Below, piece after piece: positions 57,378-64,000 of a stretch of DNA of 64,000 nucleotides (within the stretch, counting starts at the first letter, position 1; every line of letters starts with the position of its first letter). Position numbers and translations under genes: made by a program. A model generated the notes under the pieces. It had not been told where the DNA came from. It saw nothing but the letters and a program-made list of their open reading frames with translations, and ran no database searches. Source of the DNA: Phialophora verrucosa (lineage: Eukaryota; Ascomycota; Eurotiomycetes; Chaetothyriales; Herpotrichiellaceae); NCBI GenBank assembly GCA_002099365.1, contig MSED01000012.1, positions 248,001 to 312,000 of the forward strand. The letters are read 5' to 3'.

Positions 57378-58662
57378 CAAAACGAGATTGGAGGTGAGCA
57401 CCCGAAGTGCAATATCCAGCCAGCCGTCAGGAGACATGCTGCAGGTAAAGAATGAGCGTAACTGTAGATGTGGGGATGTGGCAATGCTTGGTTAAAAGGT
57501 TAGGGTGCTCAGCTTAAAGTAGGGACCCTAGCTATTGTACCGAGTACACTACCCATACCAAAGTCGAGAGGATATAGAGATACCCCCAATATATGAAGCA
57601 ACTGAACATGTACCGCAAGTCAAGCTGCCAAGCTGAGACTGGGATGTTTCATTTGGTTGATGGATCAATCCCATTTGTGCTTCCAACTCTTTCTGACTGC
57701 CGTAGGATAGCTAGGACTGTCGGAATGGTCACGACAGCTACGACAGCTACGACAGCCACACTATGGCCCGGGTCTAATCACGTCTTGCAGGCGAACGTCT
57801 ATTCGCAAGATCCCTCCCAACAATAGCACGACTATCGGGGCTGACAGTCCCATCACAAAGAGCCAGGCGAGCAGGATACGCAACGGCGGGACATTGAGTC
57901 AGAAGTGCTGGTACGGTGATGCAAACAAGCTGTGAGCGTTGCTTATGTCGAGCTTGAGAAATCGCTTCGCTCTTTTAACGACGAGTACGAATAACATGTC
58001 ACCATGTCGAGTGTGACAGCCCGTGCGTTGCTTGCAATTGCCTACTGACCGGTGCCATGTATGTCATTAGTGTCCGCCCAAGCGCAGCTGCCAGGGTCCA
58101 ACAGGACGGGTGTCAGTCCGATTCCTAATCGCAGCTCAGGGTCTGTGACAGCATCAGGCAAGGGAGATCGACAACTCGACAATCGCCATGGTCCGGCAAT
58201 CCTCACCCATCCATGATTGCCATCTCGCTCCACGGCACGCCTAGCCAGCGCCACGAGTGTATCGGCTTCCGTCCCTGGGGCTTTTCTCCCGAGCCCTGCG
58301 TGCAGGACAACGCAGCAACTAGCTGGCGAGCTGGCGAGCTGGCGATTCGTTGAAACGCCTCTCATGCCAAAACGTCCCGCTTCCGCACAGGGACAAGAGC
58401 TTGAAGCGGAGCAAGATGGTAATTCAAAGGTAAGGGATGCGTCACCCTACCATCAGGCTGAACTATACGAGTAGAGGCCTCCGTGTCCGCCAGTCCAGCT
58501 CCTCTATTGACATCATCCGCTGCCTCGATCGTTTGTGCTTCCACTTCTCATGTTGGCCAAAAGCACCGCACAGTACCACACCACACAATCTGTATGCCCT
58601 ACTTACAGTAACGCTCGTCCGTCTACACATATCCAGCTCATCCAACCCCAATTCAACTGACC
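57378..58662. other. Intergenic region between uncA and the aquaporin gene
   Basis: 1.29 kb holding the uncA 3' UTR and the aquaporin promoter. Small tandem runs are CTACGACAG x3 (about 57728-57757) and GCGAGCTG x3 (about 58324-58345). Open frames at 58217-58790 have no protein character. Confidence 0.55.
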
Positions 58663-59722
58663 ATGCCGCGGCACTTTCCGCCCACTTCCCTCCGCCGACA
58701 GCATGTGGTCTCGTCCGCAGCTGGCAACGCCAACACGGCCTCTCCAGCAGGCGACACCCAACACAGACACCACCTCCCCCGGAACAATGACCCCGAGCGA
58801 GACCTCCTCTCCCGCCGCCAGCGCGTGAAGAACCATCTCATCGCCGTGGTCGGCGAGTACGTGGGCACCACTCTATTCCTGTGGTTCTCGTTTGCAGGCA
58901 CGCAGGCTTGCGCCATCACGGGCGGCGGCGTCGCCAACACCCCCAACCAGGTCGTGCTGACGAGTCTGGCGTTCGGCTTCTCGCTCCTCGTCACGGTGTG
59001 GGCTTTCTACAGGATCAGCGGCGGGCTGTTCAACCCAGCGGTATGTGACTCCCCCACTCGGCACCTATACTACTTACTTGTGCCCCGTGCCCGCAACCAC
59101 ATCCAGGTGGCACAGCAGTGTGTTACACATGTACACGCGACATATCCGTAGAGTTAGCAGACGCTGACATCCTCCGTAGGTTACGCTCGGCCTTGTCATA
59201 ACCAAGAACCTCCCCTGGTTTCGCGGCCTACTCCTCCTCCCGGCCCAACTTCTAGGCGGCATGACTGCCGCAGGCCTCGTGAAATGCATGTTCCCGGGCC
59301 CCTTGATCGTCAGCACGACTCTCAGCAACGGCACGACCCCCGCGCAGGGAGTCTTCATCGAGATGTTCCTCACCGCACTGCTTGTGTTCACGATCCTCAT
59401 GCTCGCGGCGGAGAAACACTACGCCACATTCATTGCCCCCGTGGGGATCGGGCTCGCTCTGTTCGTCGCCATGATGGCCGGGCTGCCCTTTACGGGGAGT
59501 TCGCTGAACCCGGCGCGCAGTTTCGGCCCCGCAGTCGCGATCCCCTATTTCCCGGGCTATCATTACATCTACTGGTTTGGGCCGATCATGGGCGCCCTGC
59601 TGGCGGGCGCCTACTATCGCTTCGTCAAGCATTTCAAGTACGAGGAGGCCAATCCGGGCCAGGATGCCGTGTCGCCAGAGGAGATGGAGCGGGAGAAGTC
59701 GCGGGATGAGGAGATGGGATGA
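58663..59722 (+). CDS. Aquaporin/aquaglyceroporin (MIP family)
   Basis: Membrane channel for water or small solutes. Exons 58663-59040 and 59180-59722, with a 139-nt intron; 306 aa. Six helices are recognisable, for example YVGTTLFLWFSFAGTQACAI, FLTALLVFTILMLAAEKHYA and FIAPVGIGLALFVAMMAGLP. The intron falls exactly after the first NPA (GGLFNPA), and the second is intact in SSLNPARSFGPAV. Loop-E Arg follows NPA directly, and the short spacing favours an orthodox water channel over an aquaglyceroporin, though this is not decisive. A charged N-terminal extension of about 60 residues (NNDPERDLLSRRQRVKNH) is cytosolic. The C-tail is acidic (SPEEMEREKSRDEEMG). Confidence 0.93.
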
Positions 59723-61306
59723 TGAGGTGGCTGTCGACAATCTACCAACCTGCTTACGTACGTACGTACGTACATTTCTATCAATGTGACCATGTCTGGA
59801 TTCTTTCATGGGGGAGTCACGCTTGGATTTACGGAGCACTCAGCACACATGTACATCACGCACGCACTATCATCGCGGGACACCGAACAAAAGGGAACAA
59901 TGCCAAAGCCGGCCAGGTGAACGGAGTTTGTTATGTACAAGCTTAGGAGTTGAATCGGATGGATCGAAGGAACAAACGGATTTGGCGCCAGGATGGGGAA
60001 TCAAAAGCCGCAGTCGATGTCAACGTCAATGTCAATGGCCTTCTCCCGCTCGGTATACTGTATTTCTTTACCCATGCAAGCAAGCAAACAAGCAACGAAT
60101 TGAACGAAAGCATATACCCGGTACCATAAAACAACATCCATTTATGATTCCCTTCTTTTTTTTTGTGGCAGATCCATCATCCACCTTGCCACTGAGGAAC
60201 GAGCTCCTCAGATAACATAGGGAGGTTGAGCGGCGCAATCTGATTACTGGACGAGACTCGGATGTATTCAGAACATTCGTCACTCGAGGTACATACTTGC
60301 CGTACCGGGTGCTCGGCGGGTGCGCTACTTACTGTCCCTTGAATATATACATACCCTGGGAAGGCATCGGCCATCCTACCAACCTACAGACCTTTCTGCC
60401 TATATTCGTCAGCTAGACACCTGTTTCAGGGCGGGGTCAGGGAACCTGGCAGATGCCTACCCTGACGCTACCGCCTAAAAACTTATTACGCATCTACTAT
60501 AGAACCTGCTATTCATATTACATGAGATTGATCGCTACGGAGAGCTATGCGCGGGCTGTTCTATCAGATTCGCAAGACGTGTTTGCCCTTGCGGAGCTGT
60601 CCAGAGGGAGGAGGCGTCTGCTGGATGAGTCGGGAATTGGAAAACCCTGTTCCTCCTGCCGCCGTGGAGGGCCCAGGAAGGGGGGAGGAGGGCTACGATC
60701 GAGCACAGGTTTGGGCAGAGATCCATGACCTACCTCGGCGAGAGAGCCACCCGGACAAAGTGAACGGACATGATTGCGCACTACGAACCGTACTTCCAGG
60801 AGACAGGCATGTTCGATTCGTACACGCTGTTCCAGGCGGCTGGATTGGACAGGTGGTGGGAAAAGCTCAAGAAGCCTCTTCCAGCGAGGAAGACCCAGCT
60901 ATGTATGTACGGTTGTTTGTTGCGGACACCCGGCAGGCTCTGGTCTTGGAGCAGCAGTAGAAACAGCACTGTCAAGGAGAGGTCCAGCAATGTCGGGCTT
61001 TTCCTTCTTCAGCAGTTGTGAAAAGAGCCTGAGTGCTACTAGACGGGACCTGTATTGCGGCACCATGAATACTTTCCAAGACAATGAATCAAGTTTGAAG
61101 CCAGTCAGTTCGTGAATCCTGAACCCGTCCAACACAAGGAGAATGTCATAAACCTGTTTTTCCCAGCTATGGTCATGGCTCATCAAAGCTATCCACTCGA
61201 CGTGTTGTAGCGTGAACCCCCTTGCGGCTAGAGCTCTCCCCCCATAGATTTCCTACTCCCATTGCCGGATTAAGCCGAGGCGGAGTTTGGACATCCTCGC
61301 TACTCC
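59723..61306. other. Intergenic region between the aquaporin gene and the 61307-62953 gene
   Basis: 1.58 kb between two converging stops. A TACG microsatellite is at 59755-59773. A plus-strand frame at 60770-61021 begins with a protein-like stretch (HYEPYFQETGMFDSYTLFQA then GLDRWWEKLKK) that decays into a basic, chance-like tail. An overlapping frame at 60547-60960 competes with it. It may be a gene relic; no model is supported. Confidence 0.45.
59755..59773. repeat. TACG microsatellite
   Basis: Nearly five perfect TACG units, 33 bp past the aquaporin stop codon, so probably in its 3' UTR. Confidence 0.85.
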
Positions 61307-62953
61307 TCATCGTCGCTGTAGAAGGTTGTATACTTGCAACGCTGCTATGGGAGCTGTCAGTAGCACCCTCTCACACATTGGGCTTTCAAACCTACCCTCA
61401 GAAGTCTCGAAGTCGATCTTGAAATCTCCACAAAGGAAATCACGATCAAGGTCAAAATGGCGACATAAATGACCGACTCCATTCTTCGTTTTCGTTATTC
61501 CTGCGTTAGGAATCTTCAATGTCTTTCCATCGACCTTGCAGCTCGCCTTTTGTATCACTAATTCTGCTCAGTATTTCACGAAGCTCTAGTGGAGAATAGG
61601 GCGATCATTTACCTTGACAGATGTAAGTAGAATCTTCCCCAATCCTGAAATCGGAACCACGACGGGGCCACAGCTGCAAAACCCGCTCTGGACTCGGCTC
61701 ATCGACGTCTGGCATGATGTCCAGCACTTCCACAAGGTATTTAGTGTCATATCCGTTTCTGGACCCCGCCAGACCATCCAGTGGTTTGTACGGGCGATCT
61801 CTGCGAGCTCGGCACTTGGCCCTGGTGATGTATCCAGCAAACCCCCTTTTGTGATTGTCCAACATTTCCATCATGTCATACGCATCTGAACAACTGTTAT
61901 TACGAGCTCCAGCCTCCAATGAGGTAGCGAAGGACTGTTCTTGCCATTTGTGCCGCGGAAGATGAGATTAACCGGACCAGCCTCCGACTCATCTCGCTCC
62001 GAGGTAAACACGTTGACCTCATGGCGGCTTCCTCCCGGGAACGTCGGGAACGGTCGTGCTTTGTCAACTGTTTCTCTTTCAGCATGAGACTGTTGGGCCC
62101 TCAAACTGCGCTCTTACCCTCGTAAAAAGCACTCTTCGCGACACTTTCTCCGCGCCAGACGATGAAGCCGACTATTTTATCCACGTTTGCGATGTCTCCA
62201 ACGAGGATCACGGCAGTCGTGTCATTCAGGAACCTGTTTAGAGTTAGCAGGAAGACCTCGGCGTCCCATAATTTCTTCACAGGCTGCACTGTACTTGAAC
62301 CAACGATAGGTCTCACTTTGATGGCGTAGATGGCGGATGAAGTCTGTCGCTTTACTGCGTAGATCCGGCGGGCTCGAGCCACCGGCCGCAGCTCTCGGCA
62401 CTGGTCGAGTTCGTGACTTCCACAGCCGTGACTTCCACAGCGTGAGGGTTTTTTCAAGTTGTCCAATCCGGTTGCAGAGCTCGCTTGTCTTCCTGGCGTG
62501 GTTGGCTGTGGTGACATGGTTGACATTTGCAAGTGTAAAATGTATGTCTTCGGTCTTGGAAAACAGAAGGTCTTTCTCCCTGTGCCATTCCTCTGCCTGG
62601 GACGGGAAGCCCAAGTATGACCCCAGCGTAGCCCAAAAACCCTGATCGGGCTTGGGATTCTCACTAAGCTTGTGGATACCATGTATTGTCTCGAACAGAG
62701 CGGTTGACATCTCTTCAATTGTCCGCAACACGTCCATTTTGCTTTGATGGTCGGACTCAATGATCATGAGTTCATCGTTGCGTAGAACTTCACCGAAGTG
62801 GGACAGAGCGAGCGCGAGGGCTGTGCCTCGACCATGGAGACGCTTTAATTCGGATGGCAATGTTTTGGTCAGCGTTGATAGCCCCTTGTAATGCAGGTAT
62901 AATGCGTTGCCATGCACCCAAGCGAAAGTTCCCAAGGTGACGAAGTCCACCAT
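61307..62953 (-). CDS. Five-exon gene of unknown function
   Basis: Exons as read: 62953-62295, 62233-62118, 62067-61936, 61885-61613 and 61563-61307; introns of 61, 50, 50 and 49 nt. The sum, 1,437 nt (478 aa), stays in frame throughout. Intron 1 has GTACAG and a CTAAC branch, intron 2 GTAAGA, intron 4 GTAAAT. The intron 3 donor (GTCCTT) is weak; an alternative donor 42 nt upstream keeps the same frame. An optional 54-nt intron in exon 5 would not change frame. The N-terminal ~220 residues are helical (LTKTLPSELKRLHGRGTALA, ALFETIHGIHKLSENPKPDQ, SELCNRIGQLEKTLTLWKSR). The rest looks beta-rich (AVILVGDIANVDKIVGFIVW, VNLIFRGTNGKN). I recognise no family. Confidence 0.7.
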
Positions 62954-63061
62954 GTTGCGCAGTCGAGGTAGATTCAAGGAGGAAATGAGAAGTATAAGAA
63001 TGCAACAAAGAGCGTCTCAGCAACACCAACACAAAAGGCGGTGGACCTCGTGTTCGACAAC

Positions 63062-64000
63062 ATGTCGCCTGCTCCTCGTGTGTCTGCCCCGCTTCGCTCC
63101 AATGTGGTCGTCAAGCTGAGAGCCAATACCGTGCAATTATTCCACCAAATCAGGAGTCATATCGAGAAGCTGGCAACCCTCTGCCAAATCCGGTGCAGCT
63201 AACTCAAGGTTGGCGACATATCGATAAGCGACAGCAGAAGCCGCTTTGAACTTTGGACATACCAACATTCCCCGTCTGAGGCTGAAAGTGAGTGTTTGAA
63301 ACGCTGTAAGGAGCCATCGGTTTACAGGCAGAGGGGATGAGCTAACATGTCACTTCAGAGTGCAACTGCCTTCGCGTTGCCGGCCATAGGCAAGTCCGAT
63401 GGCACGAGGCAGAAGAAGCCAGCTCCTAAGACATCCAAATCCCCGAAATCTTCGAAAACACCAGAGGACAAGAACCGCTGGGACCCCTGGTCTTGGTTGC
63501 CTCCTTTCCATGTCAACGTCGAAGCATCACCCAGTCTGGTCAGCGTTAAAGACAACAAGTTCGCACTCTTTAATGTGGAAAAAGACGGGAAATTAGACGA
63601 GAAGCTCTTGAAGCAGGTTTCCCAGATGACGGTGCAGGATGCCATGAAGAATATAAAGTGTCAAATAAATGAATTGGTGGATAGTGAGAGACACACAATG
63701 AAGCAGGACCTTGATCGGAGACTGAGTACAATGGTGGTCGAGCTTCGATCAGCAGTTTCGCAGGAGCAAAAAATGGAAGCGTACAAACGAGCTGCCAATG
63801 ATGACAAAAGGAGGATTGTCAAGGGCGCGGCGTATCTCGTTCTCATTGGTATATTGGCCGTGACAGCATGGAAATACATGTCCAAGGACACCTCTGACGA
63901 GCATGCGGGCGATGATGATTATGATGACGAATGGCAGGAGGCGGCAGGGGGCTCATCGGAAGAGAAACTAGATTTTGCCATGGCAAAGCTCCGGGAGATG
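63062..64000 (+). CDS. Membrane-anchored coiled-coil protein of unknown function, 3'-truncated
   Basis: The main exon, 63359 to the window end (642 nt), stays open without a stop. Its upstream intron 63288-63358 is strong: donor AAA|GTGAGT, branch GCTAACA, acceptor CACTTCAG. The upstream exon(s) lie within about 63062-63287 and are not fully resolved; an ATG at 63062 opens a 47-codon frame. Starting at the ATG at 63347 instead is possible. Visible protein: basic Lys/Ser/Pro stretch (KPAPKTSKSPKSSKTPEDKN), WDPWSWLPPFHVNVEA, a charged helical region (TMKQDLDRRLSTMVVELRSA), one transmembrane helix (GAAYLVLIGILAVTAW), then an acidic segment (DEHAGDDDYDDEW). No family recognised. Divergent from the 61307-62953 gene with about 108 bp between proposed starts. 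Confidence 0.65.

Overview
The window looks like nuclear DNA of a filamentous ascomycete (Pezizomycotina). Genes are split by short GT-AG introns (mostly 49-245 nt) with CTAAC or CTGAC-like branch points. Several proteins are typical of filamentous fungi: RasB with its lineage insert, ApsA/Num1, kinesin-3 UncA, flotillin, a DUF3824-type protein, and the pyrG and Wee1 forms. No rRNA, tRNA, CRISPR array or intact transposon was recognised. The class cannot be fixed from the sequence alone.

Layout. 1-1332: 3' part of a cytochrome P450 (+). 2372-5723: large Arg/Ser-rich DUF3824-type protein (-). 7093-9522: Vac7 (-), divergent from pyrG (10387-11406, +). 12793-16307: Wee1 kinase (+) after a 1.4 kb leader/intergenic stretch. 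17747-19327: flotillin (-). 21066-21890: protein of unknown function (+). 22020-22943: zinc-free MDR oxidoreductase (-). 24311-24926: tubulin cofactor A (+). 25358-26379: THOC7 (-), divergent from Elongin A (26776-28210, +). 28634-28899: a 15-bp minisatellite and a second repeat. 29347-30181: a four-exon NEDD8/RUB1 gene (-) found only by joining short exons. 30972-34999: ApsA/Num1 (-). 37953-38762: type II haloacid dehalogenase (+). 39242-40769: ECM4-type glutathione transferase with a long C-terminal extension (-). 45360-46135: RasB (+), with about 4.5 kb of gene-poor DNA on each side. 50660-51741: GRF zinc-finger protein (-), divergent from the intronless kinesin-3 UncA (52410-57377, +). 58663-59722: aquaporin (+). 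61307-62953 (-) and 63062->64000 (+): a divergent pair of unrecognised genes; the second has a membrane anchor and runs off the window.

Most genes are housekeeping or cell-biology genes: pyrimidine synthesis, cell cycle, mRNA export, transcription elongation, neddylation, vacuole inheritance, and tubulin, motor and nuclear-positioning functions. Their order does not suggest a biosynthetic cluster. The best candidates for something undescribed are the divergent unknown pair at 61.3-64.0 kb, the ECM4 C-terminal extension, and the alternating Ala/Gly-helix and RS-block design of the DUF3824-type protein.
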